From positions 26,261 through 90,260 of the forward strand of contig JAOXRT010000147.1 in NCBI GenBank assembly GCA_025800365.1: 64,000 bases of DNA, read 5' to 3'. The translations under genes and the position numbers were made by a program. This DNA is from Cellvibrionaceae bacterium (GTDB lineage Bacteria; Pseudomonadota; Gammaproteobacteria; Pseudomonadales; Cellvibrionaceae). The notes under the pieces were generated by a model. That model had not been told where the DNA came from. It did not search any database and worked only from the letters and a program-made list of their open reading frames with translations. Below are positions 18,501 to 26,673 of the stretch, one piece after another; position 1 is the stretch's first letter; every line of letters begins with the position of its first letter.

Positions 18501-18506
18501 GTTATC

Positions 18507-18534
18507 TATGACTGGCCCCATCAGGCAAAGTTCC
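18507..18534 (-). promoter_or_regulatory. Sigma-E/AlgU-type promoter
   Basis: The minus strand reads GGAACTT (18534-18528), a 16-base spacer, then TCATA (18511-18507). The consensus for RpoE/AlgU is GAACTT, 16-17 bases, TCTGA or TCAAA, so the -35 is perfect and the -10 is close. It lies 49-76 bases past the polA stop and points away from polA. Confidence 0.6.
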
Positions 18535-18582
18535 AGAAAAAATGAAATTTTTTTAATCTTTCTGCCATCCTACTTTCAGAAT

Positions 18583-21315
18583 TTAATGAGCCTCATCCCA
18601 GTTATCTCCGACGCCAGCTTCTACCAATAGCGGCACATCAAGATTGGCCGCCGTAGACATTGCCTCTACCAAGCCTTCCGTGACCTTATCAAGATCTGAC
18701 TCAGCCACTTCTAGTACCAATTCGTCGTGAACTTGCATGATCATACGGGCATCTAGGCCACTTTCTTCTAGCCATTTATCTACGGCTATCATTGCCAGCT
18801 TTATGATATCGGCGGCAGTACCCTGCATGGGTGCGTTAATTGCCGTGCGCTCGGCAGCTTGACGGCGCATGCCATTGCGCGAATTAATCTCAGGCAAATA
18901 TAGGCGACGGCCAAATAGCGTTTCTACATAACCCTTTTCCGCGGCTAGCGCTCGGGTGTCGTTCATATAATCCTGCACACCAGGGTAGCGCTCAAAATAC
19001 AGGTCCATATATTGCTGGGCATCATTGCGACCAATATGAAGCTGCTTAGCCAAACCGAAGGCCGACATGCCGTAGATCAAACCAAAGTTAATCGCCTTGG
19101 CGCTGCGACGCTGCTCGGTACTCACCTGCTCGATATCACAACCAAACACTTCGGCTGCTGTCGCCCGGTGAACATCCAAGCCCTGCGCAAAGGCATTCAA
19201 TAAGCCCTTATCTTGGGATAAATGCGCCATGATGCGAAGTTCGATTTGAGAGTAGTCCGCCGCAACAATTTTATAGCCTTCTGGTGCAACAAAAGCTTGG
19301 CGAACTCGACGCCCTTCTTCAGTGCGAATTGGGATGTTCTGTAAATTGGGATCCGATGAGGATAAACGCCCAGTTGCTGTAACCGCCTGATGATAGGAGG
19401 TATGTACACGGCCGGTCTTGGGCTGCACCATTTGAGGCAGCTTATCCGTATAGGTCGACTTCAGCTTGGAAAGACCACGATATTCCATTAATAGCTTTGG
19501 TAATGGGTAGTCCAGAGCCAGCTCTTGCAACACCTCTTCTGCGGTTGATGGGGCCCCTTTAGGGGTCTTTTTGATAATAGGCAGCTCGAGCTTTTCAAAA
19601 AGAATGGCGCCTAACTGCTTGGGCGATCCCAAATTAAACTCTTCACCAGCCAGCTCAAAGGCCTCCTTCTCTAAGGCCTCCATACGCTCAGCCAGCTCAA
19701 GACTCTGCTTGCCTAAACGGTTGCAATCTAGGTAGGCACCTTGACGTTCGATCTTTGAAAGCAACGGCACTAATGGAAGCTCTATCTTTTCAAATACCGA
19801 GCGAGGGCCTTCATCTTGCTCTAGCTGCGGCCAAATTGCCTGGTGAAGACGCAAGGTAATATCCGCATCTTCCGCCGCATAATGGCCAGCTTTATCGAGT
19901 TCAATTTGGTTGAAAGTTAGCTGCTTGGCGCCTTTGCCGGCGATGTCTTCAAAATGAACAGTATCAACACCTAAGTGAGTTTTAGCCAAGGTGTCCATAT
20001 CATGGCGGTTGGCAGTACTGTTTAAACAGTAAGATTCCAACATGGTATCGAAGGCAATACCCTGCAAATTCACATCGTAGTTAGCCAGCACGCTTTTATC
20101 GTATTTAAGGTTTTGCCCTACTTTAGCTTTGCTAGGGTCCTCTAAAATAGGTTTCAGCAAAGTAAGTAAGCGCTCCCTATCAATTTGATCGGGTGCATCT
20201 AGATAGTCGTGTGTACAGGGGACATAAGCGGCTTTGCCCGGCTCAACCGAAAAGGACACACCAACCAGCTGGGCCTGCATATAATCAAGGCTATCGGTCT
20301 CGGTATCGAAGGCAAATAGCTCTGCCTCCTGCAAAGCTTCCAGCCAGGGCGCCAGCTCTTCTTCGTTTAAAACTGTTTGATAATCCACTTCAGAAATTTG
20401 TGGCGCAGTCGTAGCTGACTCACCTGATTGCCCAGCATCAGCCATTTCGGCAACCCAGCCTTTAAACTCCATTTCTTGGAACAAGCTCAGTAACTCTTCG
20501 CTTTGCGGGGCTGTTTGCTTTAGGTCTGCTGGCCCAAAATCCATCTCCACATCTAGTTTAATGGTGGCAAGCTCGTAAGATAGAAACGCCTGCTCTTTAT
20601 TGTCGATCAGCTTTTGCTTCATGGTTTTGGAGCCACGAAAACCTAGCTCTGCAATATCATCTAGGCGATCGTATATATCCTCTAAGCTGCCCAAACCCTG
20701 TAAAAGGGCCAACGCAGTTTTTTCACCAACACCTGGCACACCAGGAATGTTATCGACCTTATCTCCCATAAGGGCCAAATAATCGATAATCAGCTCGGGG
20801 GGCAAACCGAACTTGGTCTCTACGCCAGCGATATCCATCACCGTCTCGGTCATAGTGTTTACCAAGGTGACATGCTTATTAACCAGCTGGGCCATATCCT
20901 TATCGCCGGTGGATACCACCACATCGATACCCGCTTCGGTGGCCTGCTGCGCTAGGGTTCCGATAACATCATCTGCTTCCACGCCGGTGATTGCGATTAG
21001 CGGTAAGCCCATGGCTTGAATGATGTTGTGGATGGGCTCGATCTGAGTACGTAATTCGTCCGGCATGGGCGGGCGATTCGCCTTGTACTCAGGGTAAATA
21101 TCATCGCGAAAGGTTTTACCTTTGGCATCAAAAATGACAGCGACTTCACTGCCTTCATAATCTTTTTGCAGGCGACGTAACATATTGATTACGCCTTTAA
21201 CCGCGCCCGTGGCTTGACCTTTAGAGTTGGTCAACGGCGGTAAAGCATGGAATGCGCGATATAAATAGGAGGAGCCATCCACCAAAACCAGTGGGGCCTG
21301 CTGCGTTTCAGACAT
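18583..21315 (-). CDS. polA: DNA polymerase I
   Basis: This is a full-length 910-residue Pol I. The N-terminal 5'-3' exonuclease starts with [20 protein letters not shown] and contains [12 protein letters not shown] and [15 protein letters not shown]. The 3'-5' proofreading domain keeps its metal-binding [11 protein letters not shown] and looks active. The polymerase domain has motif [13 protein letters not shown], motif [20 protein letters not shown] and motif [11 protein letters not shown]. It fills gaps in repair and removes Okazaki primers. I chose the ATG at 21315 because [14 protein letters not shown] matches the Pseudomonas start; frames to 21327 or 21369 add unrelated residues. The next gene upstream is divergent, and a candidate small RNA follows. 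Confidence 0.97.
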   Translation of the reverse strand: MSETQQAPLVLVDGSSYLYRAFHALPPLTNSKGQATGAVKGVINMLRRLQKDYEGSEVAVIFDAKGKTFRDDIYPEYKANRPPMPDELRTQIEPIHNIIQAMGLPLIAITGVEADDVIGTLAQQATEAGIDVVVSTGDKDMAQLVNKHVTLVNTMTETVMDIAGVETKFGLPPELIIDYLALMGDKVDNIPGVPGVGEKTALALLQGLGSLEDIYDRLDDIAELGFRGSKTMKQKLIDNKEQAFLSYELATIKLDVEMDFGPADLKQTAPQSEELLSLFQEMEFKGWVAEMADAGQSGESATTAPQISEVDYQTVLNEEELAPWLEALQEAELFAFDTETDSLDYMQAQLVGVSFSVEPGKAAYVPCTHDYLDAPDQIDRERLLTLLKPILEDPSKAKVGQNLKYDKSVLANYDVNLQGIAFDTMLESYCLNSTANRHDMDTLAKTHLGVDTVHFEDIAGKGAKQLTFNQIELDKAGHYAAEDADITLRLHQAIWPQLEQDEGPRSVFEKIELPLVPLLSKIERQGAYLDCNRLGKQSLELAERMEALEKEAFELAGEEFNLGSPKQLGAILFEKLELPIIKKTPKGAPSTAEEVLQELALDYPLPKLLMEYRGLSKLKSTYTDKLPQMVQPKTGRVHTSYHQAVTATGRLSSSDPNLQNIPIRTEEGRRVRQAFVAPEGYKIVAADYSQIELRIMAHLSQDKGLLNAFAQGLDVHRATAAEVFGCDIEQVSTEQRRSAKAINFGLIYGMSAFGLAKQLHIGRNDAQQYMDLYFERYPGVQDYMNDTRALAAEKGYVETLFGRRLYLPEINSRNGMRRQAAERTAINAPMQGTAADIIKLAMIAVDKWLEESGLDARMIMQVHDELVLEVAESDLDKVTEGLVEAMSTAANLDVPLLVEAGVGDNWDEAH

Positions 21316-21402
21316 ACGGTGTCTCATCTTCGGACAAAGAGCGAAGCATACACTAGATTCGAAAAACATGGAGCCACAGCATTTCGAATGCTGCCCTTTT
21401 GC

Positions 21403-21421
21403 TTTTGTTACCCTTTGTTAC
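21403..21421 (+). promoter_or_regulatory. Direct repeat TGTTAC-N4-TGTTAC (site A), possible OmpR-family operator
   Basis: TGTTAC occurs at 21406-21411 and again at 21416-21421, exactly 10 bases apart, inside TTTTGTTACCCTTTGTTAC. A mirror-image copy is at 21549-21567. Ten-base spaced direct repeats are the usual target of OmpR-family response regulators. It lies about 90 bases upstream of the polA start. Confidence 0.4.
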
Positions 21422-21548
21422 GTCAAATACAGCTTTGAAGCTATAAAATATTGTTTGTACTTACTTACGTTACAGCCCTGCAATATAAACCTAACTAAAC
21501 TTTACCATTGTCTTTACTAGCGCAATTATTGAACAGCCGCTACAATAT

Positions 21549-21567
21549 GTAACACAAAGTAACAAAA
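21549..21567 (-). promoter_or_regulatory. Direct repeat TGTTAC-N4-TGTTAC (site B), inverted copy of site A
   Basis: The minus strand reads TTTTGTTACTTTGTGTTAC, with GTAACA on the plus strand at 21549-21554 and 21559-21564, again 10 bases apart. A further single GTAACA is at 21582-21587. The site is about 115 bases upstream of the small secreted protein gene. Apart from these sites and the gene starts, I see nothing else in the 365-base gap 21316-21680. Confidence 0.4.
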
Positions 21568-21680
21568 CGAATCAGCAACAAGTAACACATGCTTTTTCGC
21601 CAGTAGATTTTGAATTCCAAGTGCGCAGTAGACCAAGCTGCTCACTTTTATTTTTGCCTTTTAAAAAGGAGGGCTACAGT

Positions 21681-21953
21681 ATGAAAAAATTTGGTTTGTA
21701 CGTTGCCCTAGCACTGTTTGTACCCAGTGTTATGGCCAAGGAAGTTGCGGTATCGAATATCGCCGTTGCCATTGCCGAAGCAGGCGCTAACTACAGTTGG
21801 GCGGTTGAAAAAATGAACGCCAACCCTGCTGAGTTAAAACTGCTAGAGCTTGAAGCACAGCACGAAGAGCTAACCAGCAAGCTACATGAAAAGTTGGAAA
21901 GCAAATTGGCATTACAAGAGGAGCGCCAGTTCCAAATGCCACCTAAGCAGTAA
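21681..21953 (+). CDS. Small periplasmic helical protein of unknown function
   Basis: The 90-residue protein has a clear signal peptide (KKFGLYVALALFVPSVMA, cut before KEVAV) and a mature part of about 70 residues that is mainly helical, with a charged amphipathic stretch (ELKLLELEAQHEELTSKL) able to form a coiled coil. There is no cysteine. I chose the ATG at 21681 because AAAGGAGG lies 8-10 bases upstream; the frame reaches back to 21621 but the extra residues destroy the signal peptide. I do not recognise a family. It sits alone between polA and znuA with its own strong ribosome site and a terminator, and with the repeated TGTTAC sites upstream, so it is probably a regulated single-gene unit. 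Confidence 0.75.
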   Translation: MKKFGLYVALALFVPSVMAKEVAVSNIAVAIAEAGANYSWAVEKMNANPAELKLLELEAQHEELTSKLHEKLESKLALQEERQFQMPPKQ

Positions 21954-21966
21954 GATTTACTGTTAC

Positions 21967-21997
21967 AAAAAGGCCAGCAAATGCTGGCCTTTTTTTA
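21967..21997. terminator. Bidirectional Rho-independent terminator
   Basis: AGGCCAGC (21971-21978) pairs with GCTGGCCT (21983-21990) around AAAT. Ts follow on the plus strand and As precede it, giving Ts on the minus strand. It can serve both the small-protein gene and znuA, which converge here. Confidence 0.88.
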
Positions 21998-22037
21998 TGC
22001 TTGTTTTAGGAAGGGTATACAGCAGCAATAACAACCC

Positions 22038-22847
22038 CTATGGCTTAAAGCAGCCAGAAAGCTGAGTTAGCATAGCCTCCATCCAGGGGTGATAGAGCGG
22101 CTCAGCGCTACTATTGGCTAATGGGTCAAGCCATACTAATGGCAAACCTTCCTGCTCAGCCAGCCGCTTGGCGCGATTAGCCTCACTATAAGGCTCAGCC
22201 AATAAGCAAGGCGCTCCTCGTAGCTTCGAACGAAGCTCTAGTCGCTTAGCCAAGCTAACCCCCTTACCTTCTCCGGCACTCGCCGCCGCTACGATATTAA
22301 TATCAAAGGCTTCAGCAAGGTGAGAGTAACCATCATGGTAAACCGCGATCGACTTAGCGGCCAAAGGCTCACGCCAGCGCGCGAGCAATTCCTGTTGTTT
22401 CTCTTGATAGGCTTGTAATGCACTAGCTGGCAGAGCTAGCTGCTCAACAATCCCTTCCGCCATCAGCATGGCCTGGAGGGGGCTCAGCCAATAGTGGGGA
22501 TCTCGGTGAAGATCTGTATGGGCTAGCTGAGAATCCTCAAAGTGAACATCAGCGACAGCTGTTTTCGCAATAGCGCGCTGTAAATAAGGCTCTAATGCAG
22601 GTCCATTCCAAATCAACAAGGAGGCCGACTTGATTCGCCCTAGATCTGATATTTTCAAGGCATATTGATGCGGATTGGCGCCCGCGGGCAGAAGTACCTC
22701 CACCTTAGCTCGGTCACCAAGTAATTCCCTTGCAATCTTCGCCAGCGGTTCAATGCTAGCAAGCACTACTGGCTTTTCAGCTTCCGCCCAGCTTGCCGGC
22801 AATCCTAAACAAAACAGCAGCAATAGCCGCTGTAAACAACTCCACAT
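22038..22847 (-). CDS. znuA: Periplasmic zinc-binding protein ZnuA
   Basis: This 269-residue protein is a cluster A-I metal-binding protein with signal peptide (LQRLLLLFCLGLPASWA). Zinc-ligand histidines are visible in GANPHQY, DPHYWLSP and VYHDGYSHL. It hands Zn(II) to the ZnuBC transporter. The acidic, His-rich loop found in many ZnuA proteins is very short here (only LAHTDLHRDPHYW). I chose the ATG at 22847; the frame extends to a TTG at 22865. It is divergent from zur with a Zur operator in between, so it should be repressed when zinc is plentiful. The small size and simple loop are the only odd points. Confidence 0.92.
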   Translation of the reverse strand: MWSCLQRLLLLFCLGLPASWAEAEKPVVLASIEPLAKIARELLGDRAKVEVLLPAGANPHQYALKISDLGRIKSASLLIWNGPALEPYLQRAIAKTAVADVHFEDSQLAHTDLHRDPHYWLSPLQAMLMAEGIVEQLALPASALQAYQEKQQELLARWREPLAAKSIAVYHDGYSHLAEAFDINIVAAASAGEGKGVSLAKRLELRSKLRGAPCLLAEPYSEANRAKRLAEQEGLPLVWLDPLANSSAEPLYHPWMEAMLTQLSGCFKP

Positions 22848-22876
22848 TGTAACCGCATACCTCAAAATTCATCGAT

Positions 22877-22893
22877 GTGTTATATTGTAACAC
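22877..22893. promoter_or_regulatory. Zur operator
   Basis: GTGTTATATTGTAACAC is a near-perfect 17-base palindrome (GTGTTA, 5 bases, TAACAC) of the Zur-box type. It lies between znuA and zur, 29 bases from the znuA start and 22 bases from the zur start, so one bound repressor could control both directions, with zur autoregulated together with znuCB. Confidence 0.8.
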
Positions 22894-22915
22894 GATAAAA
22901 TTGGACGTTTTGCCT

Positions 22916-23419
22916 ATGCCCAGCAACTTGGATGCCCAAAGCATCGCCCCTCACCCAGACCACGACCACCAAGCCTGTATCGATTCAGCTTTAACAGCCG
23001 CTCGAGAACTATGTCGTGAAAAGCAGCAAAAACTCACCAAGACTCGTGAGAAGGTTTTGCAGCTAATCTGGGGAAGCCATCGCCCGATTGGTGCCTACTC
23101 CTTAATGGATGCACTGGCAGCAGGGGAGCAAAAGCGAGTAGCACCACCTACAGTGTATCGGGCTTTAGATTTCTTGCTTGAGCTTGGCTTGATTCATCGC
23201 ATTAATTCATTGAATGCCTACATTGGCTGCCAAGACCCAAGCCATGAGCATCACTGCTACTTTTTAATTTGCACCTCCTGCAATCTAGCCGTAGAAACTG
23301 ACCCCGGCCCATTCCAGTCTGCCGTTGGCCAACTTAAGCAAGAAAGCGGCTTTGAAATACGCCAACAGAACATGGAATTTAATGGCTTATGCCCGCACTG
23401 TCAGGAGCAGTCTGAGTGA
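22916..23419 (+). CDS. zur: Zinc uptake regulator Zur (Fur family)
   Basis: This is a 167-residue Fur-family repressor. It has the winged-helix start (LTKTREKVLQLIWGSHRPIGAYSLMDAL), the recognition segment PPTVYRALDFLLELGLIHRI, and the structural-zinc cysteine pairs CTSC and CPHC. The metal-sensing His/Cys residues are in IGCQDPSHEHHCYFLICTSC. It binds DNA when loaded with zinc. I chose the ATG at 22916; the frame begins at 22877 inside the operator. An N-terminal His segment (HPDHDHQ) is an unusual extra. It overlaps znuC by four bases (GTGA), so they are translationally coupled. Confidence 0.93.
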   Translation: MPSNLDAQSIAPHPDHDHQACIDSALTAARELCREKQQKLTKTREKVLQLIWGSHRPIGAYSLMDALAAGEQKRVAPPTVYRALDFLLELGLIHRINSLNAYIGCQDPSHEHHCYFLICTSCNLAVETDPGPFQSAVGQLKQESGFEIRQQNMEFNGLCPHCQEQSE

Positions 23420-24174
23420 GCAATGCACTGCTGTTAGAAGCCAGCGGCCTTTCTATCTATAGACAAGGAAGAACCTTAGTCGACAATGCCAGTCTTCGCC
23501 TAGAAGCAGGCAAAGTTGTCAGTTTAATTGGGCCGAACGGCGCCGGCAAAACCACGCTTATTCGAGCGCTAATGGGCCTACTTAAAATAGACAAGGGACA
23601 AATAGAAAGCAGCCAAGGTTTGCAAATCGGTTATATGCCGCAAAAGTTAAACCTAGACGCAAGCCTACCCATTTCAGTTAAGGGCTTTCTTTCCCTAAAT
23701 CAGTCTAGTGCCAGCGATCACTTCCAACACTGCGCAGCAAGCTGTGATGTCGAGTGTATTTTTGAACGCCCCATGCAATCTTTGTCTGGCGGTGAATTGC
23801 AGCGAGTTCTGCTTTGTCGTGCGCTGTTAAAAAAGCCGCAGTTGCTGATACTCGATGAGCCGGCTCAAGGCCTTGATGTAAACGGTCAGGCCGAGCTTTA
23901 TCAACTGATCACTCAGCTTCGCGATGAACTCAACTGTGGCGTATTGATGGTGTCCCATGATTTGCATTTTGTTATGGCGGCCACCGATGAGGTGATTTGC
24001 CTGAATCAACATATTTGCTGCCATGGCCACCCAGAAAAAGTCAGTGCACACCCTGAGTACCTGAAATTATTTGGCCAAAACCAAGCAGCCAATGTAGCAC
24101 TTTACACACACCACCATGATCACCAGCACGGTGTTCATGGTGAGCTTATCGAAACTTGTAATCACAAACACTAG
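23416..24174 (+). CDS. znuC: Zinc ABC transporter ATPase ZnuC
   Basis: This 252-residue ABC ATPase has Walker A GPNGAGKTT, signature LSGGELQRVLL, Walker B LLILDEPAQGLD and the switch histidine in MVSHDL. It powers zinc import through ZnuB. The GTG start overlaps the zur stop. After the ABC domain the protein ends in a histidine-rich tail (YTHHHDHQHGVHGEL, then NHKH), which probably binds zinc on the cytoplasmic side, for buffering or feedback. A similar tail occurs, to my knowledge, in Pseudomonas ZnuC. Confidence 0.94.
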   Translation: MSNALLLEASGLSIYRQGRTLVDNASLRLEAGKVVSLIGPNGAGKTTLIRALMGLLKIDKGQIESSQGLQIGYMPQKLNLDASLPISVKGFLSLNQSSASDHFQHCAASCDVECIFERPMQSLSGGELQRVLLCRALLKKPQLLILDEPAQGLDVNGQAELYQLITQLRDELNCGVLMVSHDLHFVMAATDEVICLNQHICCHGHPEKVSAHPEYLKLFGQNQAANVALYTHHHDHQHGVHGELIETCNHKH

Positions 24175-24175
24175 T

Positions 24176-24970
24176 ATGCTGGAACTCTTACTCGCGCCAA
24201 TTATAAGCGGTGTCATCATCGCACTTTTAGCCGGCCCCTTAGGCTGCTTTATTGTCTGGCGTCGGCTAGCTTACTTTGGTGACGCCTTGGCACATTCAGC
24301 ATTACTTGGTGTGGCTCTTGGTTTAATACTTCAGGTGTCCACCCAACTCGCCATCGTCGCGAGCTGTGTAATATTGGCCATTAGTCTGGCACAGATAAAA
24401 CAACATGGTGAATTAAGTAGCGATACTTGGCTTGGGGTTTTATCCCATGGCAGCCTCGCCTTTAGCATCATTGCTATCAGCCTTGCTGGGGCTGGACGTG
24501 TAGACCTATATGGTTATTTGTTTGGTGATTTATTGTCTGCTGATCTAGGCGACGCCGCATTGATTGGCAGCTGTGCTTTAGTTCTAGGGCTTTATTTATG
24601 GCGCTGTTGGGATTCCTTGGTTTGTATTTGCCTCAACGAAGATTTAGCACAGGTGGAAGGCATTGCCGTTAATCGCCACAAGCTTCTGCTGATGATTGCT
24701 ATAGCCTTTATCACCGCAATGTCGATGAAACTGGTTGGCGCTTTACTAATAACCGCTTTATTAATTATCCCTGCAGCCAGCGCGAGAACATTTTCCAATA
24801 GCCCGGCTGGAATGGCGCTTTTCTCAATGGCATGTGCACTTGTAGCATTGATGCTAGGTGTACTCGCTTCATATCAGTGGGATATCCCGACGGGGCCTGC
24901 TATCGTAGCGGGAGCTTGTTTGCTATTCGCTCTCAGTAAAATTTCGACACTTTTTAGTAAGCGACATTAA
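24176..24970 (+). CDS. znuB: Zinc ABC transporter permease ZnuB
   Basis: This is an ABC-3 family permease of 264 residues with about eight hydrophobic segments. The start (LLLAPIISGVIIALLAGPLGCFIVWRRLAYFGDALAHSALLG) is the family hallmark, and the coupling region with NRHKLLLMIAIAFITAMSMK follows. I chose the ATG at 24176, one base after the znuC stop; the frame reaches back to 24116 but that lies inside znuC. It forms the membrane channel for zinc delivered by ZnuA. No clear terminator follows. Confidence 0.93.
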   Translation: MLELLLAPIISGVIIALLAGPLGCFIVWRRLAYFGDALAHSALLGVALGLILQVSTQLAIVASCVILAISLAQIKQHGELSSDTWLGVLSHGSLAFSIIAISLAGAGRVDLYGYLFGDLLSADLGDAALIGSCALVLGLYLWRCWDSLVCICLNEDLAQVEGIAVNRHKLLLMIAIAFITAMSMKLVGALLITALLIIPAASARTFSNSPAGMALFSMACALVALMLGVLASYQWDIPTGPAIVAGACLLFALSKISTLFSKRH

Positions 24971-25110
24971 TTTATCAGCGCTATTAATTAGCAGACAGTA
25001 TTAGTACTTGCTGCCTAAGACAAGCTCTATTAGACTATTTTATATGCGTCAGGGTGCCGCATAGAAACGGAGTTCTAAACGTCAAATATTAACGACTTTA
25101 GGCTTTCTTT

Positions 25111-25944
25111 ATGAAAAGCGTTTCTGTGCTATGCCTATTTTTTATATGGGCTTACTCTTCTTGTTCTTTTGCACACGCAAAAGACCAGCCATCTACACTT
25201 CGATTTAGCAGTGTCCATTACCCTCCCTTTGTCGTCTGTAATAAAGATAATATCGCTGTTGACGGCCTCGATGTGCGAATACTGTCTGCGGTAACTAAAA
25301 AACTCAATATAAAGCTAATCATACACTGCACGCCTTGGCGTAGAAGTTTACATGAAGTGGCTATTGGTAATCTGGACGGTGTCTTCCCGCTCTATATCAC
25401 AGATGAGCGAAAATCTTGGGCGAATTTCATTATGACTCCGCTGCATTATGAGTCTTATGTACTGGCTAGCCATGCAAACCAACAGCCCGACATTAATAGC
25501 ATAGGAGACTTATTCAATAAAAGGCTGGGCTTACATGCGGGTTTTTATGTCAACGATAAATTTGAGAAGGCCGAAAAAGAAAAGCGCTTTTCACTGAAAG
25601 AATTCAACAGTTTAGAGCTTGGGCTAAAAGCTCTACAAAGAGATAGAATCGATTATTACATTAGTAACATCACAACTCTTGGGCATGTCGCTACTCAAAT
25701 GGGTATAGAGAAAGACCTTAAGATTGAACCCAAGAGATTTACTATGCCTAAGCCAACCTATTTAGCGCTATCACAGAAAAGTGCCAATGCTATGCTCTTA
25801 GCCCCCCAATTAGCCGAAGCACTTGAAGAGCTTAGAGTAAGTGGCGAATTATTACGTATAAACGATCAATACCTAGATGAAGAGCTAAATATTAGTGACC
25901 GCTACTGCCCGCAGCATGTCGAAGCTGTCACCATCGATTGGTAA
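25111..25944 (+). CDS. Periplasmic solute-binding protein, family 3 type
   Basis: The protein has 277 residues, a signal peptide (VLCLFFIWAYSSCSFAHA) and the two-lobed family 3 binding-protein pattern: FSSVHYPPFVVCNK, GLDVRILSAVTKKLN, GNLDGVFPLYITDERKSW, LGLHAGFYVND and LKALQRDRIDYYISN. Proteins of this kind without transporter genes are common in marine gammaproteobacteria and may feed a sensor rather than an ABC importer. No permease or ATPase gene lies beside it. Its 3' end overlaps the 3' end of the convergent sco gene by 43 bases. It is distantly similar in plan to the binding protein at 53529-54314. Confidence 0.82.
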   Translation: MKSVSVLCLFFIWAYSSCSFAHAKDQPSTLRFSSVHYPPFVVCNKDNIAVDGLDVRILSAVTKKLNIKLIIHCTPWRRSLHEVAIGNLDGVFPLYITDERKSWANFIMTPLHYESYVLASHANQQPDINSIGDLFNKRLGLHAGFYVNDKFEKAEKEKRFSLKEFNSLELGLKALQRDRIDYYISNITTLGHVATQMGIEKDLKIEPKRFTMPKPTYLALSQKSANAMLLAPQLAEALEELRVSGELLRINDQYLDEELNISDRYCPQHVEAVTIDW

Positions 25945-26594
25945 GTGAGCTTCATTCTAGCTAAATCTAATGGTGTACTTAAAAACCCGTGATAATCACC
26001 GCGCGGGTTAATGATGACTACTTGTCCACCATGATCCACCGTATAGCTATCACCTTGTGGCACTTTCACAAATGGAACATTCAATTGATTGCCCAATCTT
26101 TTAAGAGTAATAAACTCTCCGGTTACCCCGATAAAATCGGGATTAAAAAACGGCACATACTCAGCTAACTTCTCTACTGAATCCCTCGCTGGGTCAGCCG
26201 TCACCATAACAACTTGAGTTTGATCTAATATATCACCATTAAGCTCTGTCACCAGCTGATTAAGTAAAGCCATGGTAGTTGGGCAAATATCAGGGCAGTG
26301 AGTGAAGCCAAAAAATACTAAACTCCATTTTCCTTTTAAGCTCTCTCGATTAAATGCTTCACCGCGGTGGTTCTTTAACTCGAAATCACTGAGTATTCTA
26401 GGCTGGTCCAATACAAATAAACCATTAATTCTTAGTTCTTCTGCGCTTAGCACTCGTGGAGAGTTAATCTTGTGGATAAACATCATTAACATAACGGCTA
26501 TCGCTACAACTATCGCAACAACTGTTTTGATGATCCCAGACCTTTGCTCTTCCGTATGTAAACTTTCATTATTATCAGTGCTAACTTCGCTCAC
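25902..26594 (-). CDS. SCO1/SenC copper chaperone for cytochrome oxidase
   Basis: One N-terminal membrane anchor (IIKTVVAIVVAIAVMLMMFI) precedes a thioredoxin-like domain with the copper-binding CPDIC (Cys100 and Cys104) and the distal His in TVDHGGQVVI. SCO proteins deliver copper to the CuA site of oxidase subunit II. I chose the GTG at 26594, since AGGAG lies 6 bases upstream; a TTG directly before it is the alternative. It is the last gene of the cox/heme A cluster, 79 bases after ctaB. A Cys pair near the end (TASTCCGQ) is unusual and could be an extra metal site. Confidence 0.9.
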   Translation of the reverse strand: MSEVSTDNNESLHTEEQRSGIIKTVVAIVVAIAVMLMMFIHKINSPRVLSAEELRINGLFVLDQPRILSDFELKNHRGEAFNRESLKGKWSLVFFGFTHCPDICPTTMALLNQLVTELNGDILDQTQVVMVTADPARDSVEKLAEYVPFFNPDFIGVTGEFITLKRLGNQLNVPFVKVPQGDSYTVDHGGQVVIINPRGDYHGFLSTPLDLARMKLTYQSMVTASTCCGQ

Positions 26595-26673
26595 CAAGTG
26601 CTCCTAATACGGCTCTGATTTTGCCAGTCTTTCAATATTCGGTCTTGTACATATTTAATTATTATAAGTTTTA

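Noticed and set aside
21621..21680. Longer start for the small periplasmic protein
   Set aside because: The AAAGGAGG site and signal peptide clearly mark the ATG at 21681.
22877..22915. Longer start for zur
   Set aside because: The extra codons lie inside the Zur operator and give an unlike N-terminus; the ATG at 22916 fits the family.
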